Positions 54,058-64,000 of a stretch of DNA of 64,000 nt are shown here, piece after piece. The notes beneath the pieces are model-generated. The model saw nothing but the letters and a program-made list of their open reading frames with translations. It did not search any database and had not been told where the DNA came from. Position 1 is the stretch's first letter. Each line of letters begins with the position of its first letter. Position numbers and translations under genes: made by a program. Source of the stretch: Motilimonas pumila (GTDB lineage Bacteria > Pseudomonadota > Gammaproteobacteria > Enterobacterales > CBDFNC01); contig NZ_QZCH01000004.1 of the NCBI RefSeq assembly GCF_003596335.1, forward strand, positions 124,001 through 188,000, given 5' to 3'.

Positions 54058-55359
54058 TTAAATGCCCATCTCTTGTTTCATCGATTTCACCGACTGCTTG
54101 AATGAAGCCATTTGGCTTTTGGGTACTGAGGCAGAGTAAGGCAATTTCACCTTCAACGGGTTAACTTGACGGCCATTAATGTGGAATTCGTAATGTAAAT
54201 GTGCGCCTGTGGAACGCCCAGTATTACCAGTTTTAGCGACTTTCTCACCCATTGAAACCCGTTGGCCTTTGCGCACCAGGATTTTGCTTAAGTGTAGGTA
54301 GCGAGTGGTGTATTTACGGCCGTGTTTGATAACCAGGTACTTACCCGCAAGCGGGTGATTCGCCACTCGCTCTACTACACCGTCACCAATTGAATATACC
54401 GAAGTACCAATAGGCGTGGCCCAGTCAGTACCATAATGAGGCCTCACTTTACCCGTCACAGGGTGCTTACGATTTAAATTGAAGTGAGAGCTAATACGGT
54501 AGCGACCATTAATTGGAGATTTACGGTAAGCCTTGGTCAAGCCTTGGCCTTTTTCATCGTAATAACTACCATCTTGGTTGATAAACGCGCTGTAGGTATT
54601 ATTGCGACTTTTAATCACTACCCCCAAGACCTCTTCCTGGTAAACATCATCACCGTTAATGCGCTGCTCGTTAACCACCATGTAAAACTTGTCACCCGCT
54701 CGCAAGTTTTTAAACTTAAGTCTGTTTTCCAGTAACTTAGTAATATGAGCAACGCTACTGCGCTTTACTCCACCTTTGCGTGCGCTGGCTTCAAACGAGC
54801 CGCGGATCTCACCGCTAACCGCTCGCTGTGACCACTTACCAGGGTTAGTGTAAAGGTCTGCCACATAGTTGCCATCTTCTAACTTAAAGGTCAGTTGGTT
54901 GGCAATGTCGATGTTTAAAATCAGTTGCGTGAGTTTGTTATCGTCATCTAGCGTGGCTTTAATAGACTGGCCTGGTTGCACGTTACCTAACTGTAAGTGC
55001 TCTTCATCTGCAACCAATAGCTCCATTAAGGTTCGAGGCGGAATATGTAAGCGATCGAAAATATGACTAACGGTATCGCCCCGTTTAATTTCAATAAAAT
55101 GCTCAGTGACCCCCGACATGTCTTGCCCCATAGCGGCATGCGCACGCACCACATCAGCGGGGTCTTGGGTTGGTTGGCCGACGTATTGGTTAGATTTTGC
55201 TTTATCAAGGTCAAGGGTTAATGGCTTTACTATTTTGCTGTCAGGTCCAGCAGCAGTAGAGGTTCCTGAGTCATCGGCAGGCCAAAACAAAACCAATAAG
55301 GAAGTAATGCACACCACCGCAATAGCGGTTAGGTGGAATTTAGGTAAACGTCGAATCAT
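54058..55359 (-). CDS. mepM: murein DD-endopeptidase MepM (M23 family)
   Basis: 433 residues from the ATG at 55359. The N-terminal signal anchor (about 9-26) is followed by an OapA/LysM-like part (EIKRGDTVSHIFDRLHIPP) and a C-terminal M23 zinc peptidase. Zinc ligands are in HYGTDWATP and HLHYEFHINGRQVNP; NTGRSTGAHLHY is typical. It cuts peptidoglycan cross-links to allow wall growth. It differs from the usual znu neighbours. The ribosome site is weak. Confidence 0.92.
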   Translation of the reverse strand: MIRRLPKFHLTAIAVVCITSLLVLFWPADDSGTSTAAGPDSKIVKPLTLDLDKAKSNQYVGQPTQDPADVVRAHAAMGQDMSGVTEHFIEIKRGDTVSHIFDRLHIPPRTLMELLVADEEHLQLGNVQPGQSIKATLDDDNKLTQLILNIDIANQLTFKLEDGNYVADLYTNPGKWSQRAVSGEIRGSFEASARKGGVKRSSVAHITKLLENRLKFKNLRAGDKFYMVVNEQRINGDDVYQEEVLGVVIKSRNNTYSAFINQDGSYYDEKGQGLTKAYRKSPINGRYRISSHFNLNRKHPVTGKVRPHYGTDWATPIGTSVYSIGDGVVERVANHPLAGKYLVIKHGRKYTTRYLHLSKILVRKGQRVSMGEKVAKTGNTGRSTGAHLHYEFHINGRQVNPLKVKLPYSASVPKSQMASFKQSVKSMKQEMGI

Positions 55360-55560
55360 GAGCGCCAAAGTAAAACGTTATAATATAACAAAACAAAGCA
55401 GTGTATAAGAAAAAGTCATTAGAATATAGCCACCGCCCGCTAGGAACAAGGGATTGTGCTCATTTAACCATACAACGGGTAAGGTTTGAGCACAAAAGTG
55501 CGTACACAGCGCTTTAGCATCGGAAATATGCTGTCAACGTCACACGCTATTAGCGCCAAA

Positions 55561-55944
55561 CTAGACGCCAGGACGAGCGCCAAACTGACCTTGGTTTTTG
55601 CGGATGGCGAAAAACATAATAAACGCCATGGCTGTGCCAAGTGGTACCGCCATCAAACACGTCGCACAGGCGATGTAGCCCAATACTTTACCCCACGACG
55701 TGCGCAACAATAAACCGATGCCAGCAGCCACATACAATACTCCCAACACGACAAATAAGCGGGCAACGTACATCACCTCAGACAAAGGCGTACCTTGTTC
55801 AAGCGCCGGGGGGGTTAGCCAGCCAAACATAATCGCACTGCTTTGCAAGGCCAGAAAGCCTCCTACCAACACCCACACGGTGGCTATTATCTGCAATGCT
55901 CGCCACCATGGCTTGCTGTATTGCTCTGTTGGGAAAAATTTCAT
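55561..55944 (-). CDS. small three-helix membrane protein, unknown
   Basis: 127 residues from the ATG at 55944 (a GTG at 55989 is also in frame). Three hydrophobic helices: IIATVWVLVGGFLALQSSAI, ARLFVVLGVLYVAAGIGLLL and IACATCLMAVPLGTAMAFIMF. C-terminal tail is basic. No family recognised. It lies between mepM and the TPR-GGDEF genes, with a 59-bp gap to the latter. Confidence 0.5.
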   Translation of the reverse strand: MKFFPTEQYSKPWWRALQIIATVWVLVGGFLALQSSAIMFGWLTPPALEQGTPLSEVMYVARLFVVLGVLYVAAGIGLLLRTSWGKVLGYIACATCLMAVPLGTAMAFIMFFAIRKNQGQFGARPGV

Positions 55945-56003
55945 CTTGATATCTATATGGGCTTTAAAGGATAACGGGAAAGGTAACACATTACGGCAAG
56001 AAT

Positions 56004-57575
56004 TTATTGATATTGCACCTGATTTCTACCGCTATGCTTGGCGCTGTATAAGGCTCGGTCAGCGCGGTTAAGCAAATCCGAAACCGTATCTTGGTCGGCC
56101 TTGGAAGCTGCACCTGCACTGATGGTGATATTCCTCCCTGGCACTAAATCAGCCCAGTCATAATTTTGAACTGCCAGTCTTAAGCGCTCTGCAGTCTCGA
56201 GGGCTTGAGCTTTATCACTCACCGCGAGTAAAACCACAAACTCCTCGCCGCCATAGCGCGCCACGGCATCATCTTGGCGAATATTATGAGAAAAAATGCT
56301 GGCTAAACACTGGAGCACCTGATCACCTATTTGGTGGCTATAATTATCATTCACGCCTTTGAAGTGGTCTACGTCAATTAATAATAGAGCATAGCTTTTC
56401 TGCTTTTCTGCCAACGTAATATCAAGCCAGCGGCGATTGTGTATACGAGTCAGAGGGTCGATGTAAACGTCGCGCTCAAGTCGGTTTACCATGGCTTTTT
56501 GGCTTTGTGTTTTCGTTTTAAGCGCCAGGTTTTCGAGTTTCGTTTTCTCCGTTTCTAATTCAGGCTCCCAGCGTTTAAAGCGGCGGAAGCAATTCTGCCC
56601 GAGTTCACTAATAGGCACCTTTTTGAGCAACTCGACCTCGATTGCATGGGCCTTTTTTTCACATTCAAGTGCCGATTGAAAATCGCCTTTATTGCCAAAA
56701 GCTAAACTCAGAGCATCATAGATTTCGCTTTCTAAAATAGGCAAATTAGCTTGCTGGACTTGCTCCAAACTGGCCTGCAATTGCTCAATCGCAGGGTCAT
56801 GTTTGCCTGACAAAGTGCTCACCACGCACTTTTCAAATTGAACCTTGTTAGACACCCAGACGTACCCGGCCAACTGACTATGATGCTGCGCTTTGACCAA
56901 TAAATTAGCGGCAATATCTAACTTACTTTGCGCACGGCAAATTCGGGCATGATAAAGATAGAACTCGGCCCGATAACCGGCGTCTACGACTCCCGCTTTG
57001 ACCGCCTCTTGCTCGGTGCGGTCTAATAACTCACTGGCTTCTGGGTATTGTTCAAGAAAAATCAAACAGGCGGCTTGGCACAAATTTAACCTAAGCTTTA
57101 AAGGCGCAGAAGTAATGCCTTCACGGTGGCTTTGGGCTTTATTATAAAAACGCATCGCCCGCTTATGATCATTCACTACTTCAAGCAATACCGCGATACC
57201 AATTAAGGCTTCGACAAAAGCATCTTCATCACCAACACTCGCGCCAACAGAGCCAACCTCTAGCCAAGCTAACATCGATTCTTGATAACGGGTATCTTCC
57301 TCGTAGCAACGCGCCAAAAATTGTTGCGCAATAAGATAATCATGCTTATTTTTACTGCGAGATAATAAGCTTGTCAGCTTCTCCAAGGTTTTTATTGCAG
57401 GGCTTAAATCGCGTAACTTAAAGTGCAATTTTGCCAGTAGTCGCAAACCCAGCTCGTGTTCATGCTGCTCTTGCGCATCATGCAAAAAACTCTGAGTTAG
57501 TTGCAGCGCTTGCTCCAACTCCCCTTGATTAAGCGCATGGTGGGCTTGAGTTAATAAATCGATATCATAACTCAA
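56004..57575 (-). CDS. TPR-repeat diguanylate cyclase, cytosolic
   Basis: 523 residues from a TTG at 57575. That start has GGAGG seven bases upstream and overlaps the previous stop (TTGA); the alternative ATG at 57590 lacks any ribosome site. The first ~340 residues are helical TPR-like repeats (LGLRLLAKLHFKLRDL, RMYNKAQ-type units), then a short coiled linker (LETEKTKLENLALKTKTQ), then GGDEF. The signature is RYGGEEFVVLL, with the I-site RQDD five residues before it. No membrane helix, so cytosolic. It is co-transcribed with the degenerate paralogue at 57572. Confidence 0.88.
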   Translation of the reverse strand: MSYDIDLLTQAHHALNQGELEQALQLTQSFLHDAQEQHEHELGLRLLAKLHFKLRDLSPAIKTLEKLTSLLSRSKNKHDYLIAQQFLARCYEEDTRYQESMLAWLEVGSVGASVGDEDAFVEALIGIAVLLEVVNDHKRAMRFYNKAQSHREGITSAPLKLRLNLCQAACLIFLEQYPEASELLDRTEQEAVKAGVVDAGYRAEFYLYHARICRAQSKLDIAANLLVKAQHHSQLAGYVWVSNKVQFEKCVVSTLSGKHDPAIEQLQASLEQVQQANLPILESEIYDALSLAFGNKGDFQSALECEKKAHAIEVELLKKVPISELGQNCFRRFKRWEPELETEKTKLENLALKTKTQSQKAMVNRLERDVYIDPLTRIHNRRWLDITLAEKQKSYALLLIDVDHFKGVNDNYSHQIGDQVLQCLASIFSHNIRQDDAVARYGGEEFVVLLAVSDKAQALETAERLRLAVQNYDWADLVPGRNITISAGAASKADQDTVSDLLNRADRALYSAKHSGRNQVQYQ

Positions 57576-59023
57576 CGCTGTACCTCCCATTGCTGTAATT
57601 CATCAAACAAACATAATTCAGCTTTAACGCTACACCCTTCAATACCTTGTAACCACCAAGGGTAACTGCTGAGTAAGTCTTGAATATGTCGTAATAATTT
57701 TTGATGTTTGTCAGGGGCAACTTGCACCGTTAGCAATAATTGGTTTTGTTGCCATTGCGTAATTCGATCATCTGGCTGCAATAAAGCATACAAAACATGC
57801 AATCCAAAATGCGTAGCGCTTGGCTCACTGAACGTAACCCTGACAATCGCCCAATCCACTTGATCGCGGCGTAATTGCACTAAGTGCAGCCAGGATTGTG
57901 GTAACCTAAACTGCGGTAAATGCTCTATTTGAGCGACGTGGTCGGTAATATTTAACCGTCGAATCAGACGCTGTGAGCGCGCATCGAGCTGGCCGCGGGA
58001 AGATAAGTATTGGTCGCGGCCTTTAGAAGCCGATTGCTCGCGCAGTAAATTGACCGAATAATTACGGTATCGTTGATAATGATTGAGGGCATCAAGGTAG
58101 ACGCCTAACCGCTCACAGATATTGGCACGCTCGAGGCAAATTTGCGACAACAATTCACCTTCATCAAATTCCAGCGCCATGGTTTCTGCTTGCTGCAAAT
58201 ACTGGTTGGCAGCTTCTAACTCGCCGGTCTCTTTGGCGACTTTAGATAATGAAATGGAAGCGTGCGCCGACATCCATTTGAGCTCGTGTTCAGTGGCGAT
58301 ATTGAGAGCAAGGTTTACTTCACTCTTGGCCGCTTCAACATCTCCTGAATATAACAGTGCCAAACCTCGAAAATCATGGATCTCAGCGTGCCAAGTTTGG
58401 TCAGTACAATCTTGCAGAAGTTTGGAACCACGATCTAAGTAAGGCAACATGTCGGTAAATCGTTGCTGCAAAAATAAGGTCCAAGATAATAAGATGGCAG
58501 CCTTACCACCTAACCATTCAAACTGACAATACACTGCCAGTTCCAAGGCAAACTTCAGCGCAGACTCCGCATCATGCAGTGAATCTGTGATTCGCCAAAC
58601 ATTACCTAACCCGACGAGCGCTTCTATTTGAAACTTAAACTGGTTACTCAGGATTGACTTTTCCAGGCATTGATTCCAGTAATGTTGGGCAGAGCGATAC
58701 CTCGCAAGGCCCCAATTGAGGGAAGCGTATCTGTGGTACAACTCTGGACAGAATTCGAATTCAAGCTCGATGGTGAGCAGCGACTCAACGCGGCGGCAGA
58801 CTTTTAGTCCCGCGTGATAATCCATGGTATGCCAGTAAACTTCAGCCATTTTGAGTAACGCTTGAACATAACCATGGTCGTGATTCGTTGAGCGTACTTG
58901 ATTGACTATTTGGGTGACTTTTTCGAGGGCGTCAACCGGCCGCTCAGTGATGATATTATCCACTGCAGCCAATGCTTGGGCTAAATCAGCATCTTCAAAT
59001 CGATACGTACGCTTTATCTCCAT
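57572..59023 (-). CDS. TPR protein with apparently degenerate GGDEF domain
   Basis: 483 residues. The N-terminal ~330 residues are TPR-like, arranged like the downstream gene. The C-terminal part, LLQPDDRITQWQQNQLLLTVQVAPDKHQ, lines up with DDAVARYGGEEFVVLLAVSDKAQ of the next gene: the GGEEF signature reads QQNQL, and the upstream metal and substrate motifs are gone. It would therefore not make cyclic-di-GMP. It could instead partner or regulate the active copy. The ribosome site is weak. Confidence 0.75.
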   Translation of the reverse strand: MEIKRTYRFEDADLAQALAAVDNIITERPVDALEKVTQIVNQVRSTNHDHGYVQALLKMAEVYWHTMDYHAGLKVCRRVESLLTIELEFEFCPELYHRYASLNWGLARYRSAQHYWNQCLEKSILSNQFKFQIEALVGLGNVWRITDSLHDAESALKFALELAVYCQFEWLGGKAAILLSWTLFLQQRFTDMLPYLDRGSKLLQDCTDQTWHAEIHDFRGLALLYSGDVEAAKSEVNLALNIATEHELKWMSAHASISLSKVAKETGELEAANQYLQQAETMALEFDEGELLSQICLERANICERLGVYLDALNHYQRYRNYSVNLLREQSASKGRDQYLSSRGQLDARSQRLIRRLNITDHVAQIEHLPQFRLPQSWLHLVQLRRDQVDWAIVRVTFSEPSATHFGLHVLYALLQPDDRITQWQQNQLLLTVQVAPDKHQKLLRHIQDLLSSYPWWLQGIEGCSVKAELCLFDELQQWEVQR

Positions 59024-59216
59024 TCAAATAGTCAACCAAATAATAATTGAGGAGCCATAATATCAAAAATCAAAATCTACAGTTGATTTCAAAGCAACAA
59101 AAACTTAGAAACATGAGTCTTTCCACCAATTACACCCTCTGACACAAGCCTAAAAACTCGTAGTACCAAGTATAATGTACCGACTAAAAAAGCAGAATGA
59201 CACCCATTTCTCTTCA

Positions 59217-59921
59217 TCAACCACCCAAATACGCCTTTCTGACTGCTTCGTTGGTCAATAAGTTACTGCCGCTGTCTTCTAATACAATACGACCATTTTC
59301 GAGCACATAACCGCGGTCAGCCAAGCGCAAAGCTTGATTGGCATTTTGCTCGACCAAAAAGACGGTAATGCCTTTACTTCGCAGCGTTTCAATAATGTCA
59401 AAAATCTGCTGAATAATGATAGGGGCTAACCCGAGTGAAGGCTCATCTAAAAACAACAGCCGAGGTTTACTCATTAAGGCCCTGCCCATCGCCAACATTT
59501 GTTGCTCGCCGCCAGACATGGTGCCCGCACGTTGCAATTTTCGCTCTAACAAGCGTGGAAACAAATCATAAACTTCTTGTTCTAAACGCTCAAACTCAGC
59601 TTTGTCTTGCAAGAAAAAACCGCCCATATGCAGGTTTTCTTCAACCGTTAAGCGCGAGAAGATCCGCCTGCCTTCCGGTACAATGGCAATGTCTTGGCGC
59701 ATAATGGTAGATGTAGCCTGGTGGTGGATGGGCTGACCTTCAAAGAGAATTTCACCACTGCTGGCTTTAGGCTCACCGCACACCGTCATCAATAAGGTCG
59801 TTTTACCGGCTCCATTTGCGCCAATTAAGCTAACAATTTCACCTTCGCCAACCTGTATATTAACGTCATGTAACGCTTGAATTTGACCATAATGGGCATT
59901 GACGTTTTTCAGCTCTAACAT
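59217..59921 (-). CDS. livF: branched-chain amino acid ABC transporter ATPase LivF
   Basis: 234 residues. ABC ATPase: Walker A GANGAGKTT, signature MSGGEQQMLAMGRAL, Walker B LLFLDEPSLGLAP, and the H-loop replaced by Gln (VEQNA), as is usual for LivF. It pairs with LivG to drive uptake through LivH-LivM. Its start overlaps the livG stop by one base (TAATG). Confidence 0.95.
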   Translation of the reverse strand: MLELKNVNAHYGQIQALHDVNIQVGEGEIVSLIGANGAGKTTLLMTVCGEPKASSGEILFEGQPIHHQATSTIMRQDIAIVPEGRRIFSRLTVEENLHMGGFFLQDKAEFERLEQEVYDLFPRLLERKLQRAGTMSGGEQQMLAMGRALMSKPRLLFLDEPSLGLAPIIIQQIFDIIETLRSKGITVFLVEQNANQALRLADRGYVLENGRIVLEDSGSNLLTNEAVRKAYLGG

Positions 59922-60685
59922 TAAAACTCTCCCAAATAGGCTTTGATCACTTCAGGGTTAGACTGAATTTGCTCTGGGGTGCCGTCTGCCAATGGACAAC
60001 CTTGGTTAACCACATAAATGCGATCAGAAATGCCCATCACTAGCTTCATATCGTGCTCGATGAGCAAGACCGAAACTTGGTGTTTATCTCTCAGCTCCAC
60101 AATCAATTCATCAAGCTCCGCAGTTTCAGCCGGGTTCAAACCTGCGGCTGGCTCGTCCAACATCAATAAGTTAGGCTGCGTCATCATGCAGCGTGCTATT
60201 TCCAATCGCCTTTGCTGACCATACGCCAAATTGCCGGCTTCTCGATTGGCAAACTCACTGAGACCAATGCGTTCAAGCCATGCCGACGCCCTTTCTACAC
60301 CTTGCTGCTCAGCTTGGCGAAAGCTTGCCGTTTTAAACAAGCCCGCAAGAAAGCCAGTGTTGAGGTGGCGGTGTTGCGCCACCAGCAAGTTTTCAATCAC
60401 CGTCATATCTTTAAACAAACGAACGTGCTGAAACGTACGCACCATGCCTTTGCGCGAAATAATATGGCCAGGCAACTGCTGTAACGGTTCACCGCGATAT
60501 ATGATCTGGCCTGCGGTGGGCTTATAAAACCCTGTTAAGCAATTAAATACGGTCGTTTTACCCGCACCATTGGGACCAATGATCGAAATAATTTCTTTTT
60601 CGTACACATCAAGGGCAACATTGTTGACGGCTAACAATCCACCAAAGCGCATGGTCAAACCGGAGACATGTAATAGCTTATCCAT
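59921..60685 (-). CDS. livG: branched-chain amino acid ABC transporter ATPase LivG
   Basis: 254 residues. Walker [19 protein letters not shown], the LivG-type signature [15 protein letters not shown], Walker [14 protein letters not shown] and H-loop IEHDMKLVM. It overlaps livM by eight bp. Works as heterodimer with LivF. Confidence 0.95.
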   Translation of the reverse strand: MDKLLHVSGLTMRFGGLLAVNNVALDVYEKEIISIIGPNGAGKTTVFNCLTGFYKPTAGQIIYRGEPLQQLPGHIISRKGMVRTFQHVRLFKDMTVIENLLVAQHRHLNTGFLAGLFKTASFRQAEQQGVERASAWLERIGLSEFANREAGNLAYGQQRRLEIARCMMTQPNLLMLDEPAAGLNPAETAELDELIVELRDKHQVSVLLIEHDMKLVMGISDRIYVVNQGCPLADGTPEQIQSNPEVIKAYLGEF

Positions 60686-61946
60686 TGCGCATCTCCATTT
60701 TCGGGCGAGTCATTGGCAATAGTCCCTGCGGCCGCCAAATCATCATAAATACCATCATTAAACCAAACATCAGCATTCGGTATTCATTAAACTCTCGCGC
60801 CATCTCTGGCAGAATGGTCATAATAATGGCCGCTAAAATCACCCCAACCTGCGAACCCATACCGCCTAATACGACGATGGCTAAAATGATGGCAGATTCG
60901 ATAAACGTAAAGGACTCCGGACTGATAAAACCTTGCCGAGCGGCAAAAAAACTGCCGGCAAAACCTGCAAACGCAGCGCCTATGGTAAATGCGGATAACT
61001 TAATGACGGTGGGGTTTAACCCTAATGAGCGACACGCAATCTCGTCCTCACGCAGCGCTTCCCACGCTCTCCCCAAAGGCATTCGCAGCAATCGGTTGAT
61101 CACAAAGATGGTGAACACAACAAGCATAACCGCCGCCAAATAGACAAAAATCACCTTGTAAGTAGAGCTGTAATCAATGCCAAAGAATTCATGAAATAAG
61201 CCATTGCCTTCCTCTTTAACACGACGGCCAAACTCTAACCCGAACAGCGTGGGTTTGGGGATCTGACTAATGCCATTTGGCCCACCGGTGAGCTCCGTCA
61301 TGTTGTTGAGCAAGATACGAATAATCTCCCCAAAGCCCAAGGTGACGATGGCAAGGTAATCGCCTCGCAACCGTAACACAGGAAAGCCTAATAAAAAGCC
61401 AAACAGTGCTGCCAGGCCGCCTGCAATAGGTAATGCAGTCCAAAAGCCGACACCAAAATAGCTGTTTAAAATGGCATAAGAGTATGCCCCTACGGCGTAA
61501 AACCCAACGTAACCGAGATCAAGTAACCCCGCTAACCCCACCACCACATTTAACCCCAAGCCGAGCATGACGTAGATTAAGGTTAAAGTGGCAAGGTCAA
61601 CCGCGCCACGCGACGCAAAAAATGGCCAAATTAATAAACCGGCTAGTACCGCCACGGTTACAAAGCGGTATAAGGTCGGCTTTTGCTCTGGTGCAGGTAG
61701 TTTAAAACCCACGCCACGGCTTTTAGTTTTAATGCCTTGGGTGAGCTGAGAAATAGGCGCTTTAAATAACTGGGTAAAAAACACCAAGGTGACACCGGCG
61801 ACTACCCAAGCGACGTGTTTACTGTCATTGAGCACTATGGTGAGGCCTTCAGGTTGATTTTCCAGTTGCAGACCAAGCAACCAACTGGAAAGTATCAGCA
61901 TGACCACAGACGCAATTAAGGCGTCGATTAAGCTTGATTTACTCAT
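60678..61946 (-). CDS. livM: branched-chain amino acid ABC transporter permease LivM
   Basis: 422 residues, the long form with an extra N-terminal membrane part (about 100 residues, DUF3382-like) before the permease core. The core has [28 protein letters not shown] and [39 protein letters not shown], the coupling-helix region. It overlaps livH as ATGA. Confidence 0.95.
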   Translation of the reverse strand: MSKSSLIDALIASVVMLILSSWLLGLQLENQPEGLTIVLNDSKHVAWVVAGVTLVFFTQLFKAPISQLTQGIKTKSRGVGFKLPAPEQKPTLYRFVTVAVLAGLLIWPFFASRGAVDLATLTLIYVMLGLGLNVVVGLAGLLDLGYVGFYAVGAYSYAILNSYFGVGFWTALPIAGGLAALFGFLLGFPVLRLRGDYLAIVTLGFGEIIRILLNNMTELTGGPNGISQIPKPTLFGLEFGRRVKEEGNGLFHEFFGIDYSSTYKVIFVYLAAVMLVVFTIFVINRLLRMPLGRAWEALREDEIACRSLGLNPTVIKLSAFTIGAAFAGFAGSFFAARQGFISPESFTFIESAIILAIVVLGGMGSQVGVILAAIIMTILPEMAREFNEYRMLMFGLMMVFMMIWRPQGLLPMTRPKMEMRNG

Positions 61947-62869
61947 ACTTTTTCAACCTCTGGTTTACCTAAAATACCCGTCGGCATAAACAGTAAAACA
62001 AAACACAATAAGCCAAACGACACCACGTCTTTATATTCGGTACTGAAATAACCCGCCGTGATCGCTTCTGCAATACCCAGCAGTAACCCCCCTAACACCG
62101 CACCGGGAATGCTGCCAATGCCTCCGAGCACCGCCGCAGTAAAAGCTTTAAGGCCGGCCATAAAACCAAGGTATGGGTTGATAACACCGTAATACATGCC
62201 CAGTAATACCCCCGCCACAGCAGCAAGCGCAGCGCCGATAACAAAGGTAATTGAAATGACTTTATTGGTATTGATGCCGAGTAAGTTCGCCATGCCAATA
62301 TCTTCAGCACAAGCGCGACATGCTCGTCCCATTCGTGACTTTGAAATAAACAGGGTCAGCGCAGTCATCGACAAAAAAGTCACGACAAATATCACCACCT
62401 GCATATAAGAGAGGGTGATGTTAAACCCATCCGCTGGGCCTATGGTCCACCCCCCAGTGATCAAACTCGGCATCGCTATATCGCGAGAACCTTGCGCCAA
62501 GCGCACAAAGTTTTGCAAGAATATCGACATGCCAATGGCAGAAATGAGCGGGATTAATCGATTGCCGCCACGCAATGGCCGGTAAGCAACCCGCTCGATA
62601 CTCCAGCCATAAGCACTGGTAATGATAATGCTCAAGCTGAACGCGGCAATAAGCAGCAAAGGTAAACTGTCAATGCCGACCATCGCCAAGCCCGCTAACA
62701 CAAAAAACGCGGCGTAACTGCCCAGCATATAAACTTCACCGTGGGCAAAGTTAATCATGCCGATGATGCCGTACACCATGGTGTAACCAATGGCGATAAG
62801 CGCATAAGTACTGCCAATGGTGACGCCGTTGAGAATTTGCTGAAGGAAATAATAAAACTGCTCAGACAT
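61943..62869 (-). CDS. livH: branched-chain amino acid ABC transporter permease LivH
   Basis: 308 residues, about eight membrane helices. [39 protein letters not shown] at the start and [20 protein letters not shown] as the cytoplasmic coupling loop are diagnostic. It follows livK after a hairpin terminator. Confidence 0.95.
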   Translation of the reverse strand: MSEQFYYFLQQILNGVTIGSTYALIAIGYTMVYGIIGMINFAHGEVYMLGSYAAFFVLAGLAMVGIDSLPLLLIAAFSLSIIITSAYGWSIERVAYRPLRGGNRLIPLISAIGMSIFLQNFVRLAQGSRDIAMPSLITGGWTIGPADGFNITLSYMQVVIFVVTFLSMTALTLFISKSRMGRACRACAEDIGMANLLGINTNKVISITFVIGAALAAVAGVLLGMYYGVINPYLGFMAGLKAFTAAVLGGIGSIPGAVLGGLLLGIAEAITAGYFSTEYKDVVSFGLLCFVLLFMPTGILGKPEVEKV

Positions 62870-62906
62870 AATATTACCAACCTGTCGCGGGTGGACGCTT
62901 TAGATC

Positions 62907-62929
62907 AAAAAAAGCCGGGCAAGCCCGGC
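62907..62929 (-). terminator. partial terminator between livK and livH
   Basis: GCCGGGC-TT-GCCCGGC followed by seven T on the minus strand. It would let livK be expressed more than the membrane and ATPase genes. Confidence 0.85.
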
Positions 62930-62938
62930 ATCAGTCAT

Positions 62939-64000
62939 TTAATTTTGGCTTGAAGTGCCGTCTTTATGCCAAGTAAAGACGCCAAACTCAAAGCCCTTGA
63001 GATCGCCTTTTTTATCCCACGCCAGCTCACCCATTACGGTGTTAGTTGGCGTGGCTCTAAGATATTCGGCTAAATCCATCGGATCAGTCTTACCGGCTTT
63101 CAACCCTTGAGAAATGGCTTGAACAGCGGCATAACCTGTCCATACAAAGGGTCCTGTAGCGTCTCCACCTTTGGCGACGATGTGGTCGACTACAGCTTTG
63201 TTCTCTGGCAGTAAGTCGTACTTCTTCGGTAAAGTAACCAACAAACCTTCCGAGGCTTCGCCAGCAATAGCCGAAATGTCCTTGTTACCCACGCCTTCTG
63301 GTCCCATAAACTGCGCGGTTAATCCTTTTTCTTTTGATTGGCGCAACAACAAACCCAGTTCAGGGTGGTAACCGCCGTAATAAACAAAGTCGACATTCAG
63401 CTTTTTCAGTTTTGCAATCAATGCCGAGAAGTCTTTATCACCCGCGGTGACACCTTCAAATGCCACTACAGGAATCTTGGCTGCTTCAAGACCCGCTTTC
63501 ACAGATGAGGCAATGCCCTCACCGTATTGTTGTTTGTCGTGGATCACCGCCACTTTTTTCGGCTTTACATGATCGATAATATAGTTAGAGGCAGTAGGGC
63601 CCTGGTCACTGTCTAAACCTATGGTGCGAAAAATCAGTTCATAACCTCTCGCAGTAATGTCTGGGCTAGTCGACGCAGCAGTGATCATTAAGATGCCCTC
63701 GTCTTCATAAATATCAGATGCCGGCTGAGTCGCACTTGAACACAAATGGCCGAGAACAAACTGAGCCCCATCGTTGACGATTTTATTGGCTACCGCCACC
63801 GCTTGCTTGGGGTCGCACGCGTCATCATATATCACGCCTTCAAGCTGTTTGCCGTTAATACCACCAGCGGCATTTATCATCTCAATTGCGGCATTACCGC
63901 CGGTAAATTGCATATCACCGTATTGCGCGACTGGCCCGGTGACTGGCCCAGCCATGGCAATTTTAATGGTATCTGCAGCTTGGGCTAATGTTGATGCGCC
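62939..64000 (-). CDS. livK: branched-chain amino acid substrate-binding protein LivK (N terminus cut off)
   Basis: The frame runs off the right edge; 353 residues are visible, lacking most of the signal peptide. It begins at [28 protein letters not shown], where the signal cleavage site (AQA) is just inside the window. Conserved parts of the periplasmic Leu/Ile/Val binding fold are [29 protein letters not shown] and [16 protein letters not shown]. It delivers ligand to LivH-LivM. The promoter is outside the window. Confidence 0.93.
   Translation of the reverse strand, partial: GASTLAQAADTIKIAMAGPVTGPVAQYGDMQFTGGNAAIEMINAAGGINGKQLEGVIYDDACDPKQAVAVANKIVNDGAQFVLGHLCSSATQPASDIYEDEGILMITAASTSPDITARGYELIFRTIGLDSDQGPTASNYIIDHVKPKKVAVIHDKQQYGEGIASSVKAGLEAAKIPVVAFEGVTAGDKDFSALIAKLKKLNVDFVYYGGYHPELGLLLRQSKEKGLTAQFMGPEGVGNKDISAIAGEASEGLLVTLPKKYDLLPENKAVVDHIVAKGGDATGPFVWTGYAAVQAISQGLKAGKTDPMDLAEYLRATPTNTVMGELAWDKKGDLKGFEFGVFTWHKDGTSSQN

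Overview
The window looks like chromosome of a marine-type gammaproteobacterium related to the Alteromonadales/Vibrionales group. The basis is gene content and order: coaBC-dut-slmA, coaD/mutM, rpmB-rpmG-radC, cpxP/cpxRA-fieF, ilvGM-ilvD-ilvA, zapB, rraA and glpE-glpG. Together with an XrtA/PEP-CTERM-type histidine kinase (PrsK) and a caa3-type cytochrome oxidase, this points to a free-living aerobe that makes exopolysaccharide or sorted surface proteins. I cannot name the species. I saw no rRNA, tRNA, CRISPR array, insertion sequence or prophage. All functions are inferred from the sequence alone; no database search was run.

Layout. 1-4104 (minus): a tightly packed operon of a Tat-signal protein, a PqqD-like protein, an HprK-related kinase, an NTP_transf_5 protein and the N-terminal half of prsK. 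This is the most system-like and least understood locus here. 4300-10000: rraA, zapB, a DUF1653 gene, cysE, fieF, cpxP and divergent cpxRA with a perfect CpxR box. 10100-15750: trmL, a Cys-pair repeat lipoprotein, a MATE exporter, a secreted propeller-like protein and nnrS. 15799-23949 (minus): a complete caa3 oxidase and haem A assembly cluster (coxB with fused cytochrome c, coxA, ctaG, coxC, surf1, a small protein, ctaA, cyoE, sco), with a DUF2909 gene inserted on the opposite strand. 24145-31892: housekeeping genes (coaD, mutM, rpmG/rpmB, radC, coaBC, dut, slmA) and a MscS channel.

31930-46604: a probable mannose isomerase plus fructokinase pair; ilvA-potassium channel-glpE-glpG; ilvGM and ilvD behind a readable attenuator with a branched-chain-rich leader peptide; comM; a YdjC-type deacetylase; and an esterase-like protein lacking its catalytic Ser and His. 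46762-55944: a GcvR-like ACT protein behind a 15-bp direct repeat, an Hsp20 with a possible RNA thermometer, a three-gene operon (haem-c protein, diguanylate cyclase, nucleoside hydrolase-glyoxalase fusion), a Na+/H+ antiporter and mepM. 56004-59023: two overlapping TPR signalling genes, one with an intact GGDEF domain and one apparently degenerate. 59217-64000: livFGMHK branched-chain amino acid ABC transporter, with livK cut by the window edge.

Common themes are branched-chain amino acid supply (ilv plus liv), aerobic respiration with its copper and haem assembly factors, envelope stress and envelope maintenance (cpx, mepM, mscS, glpG), and cyclic-di-GMP signalling.
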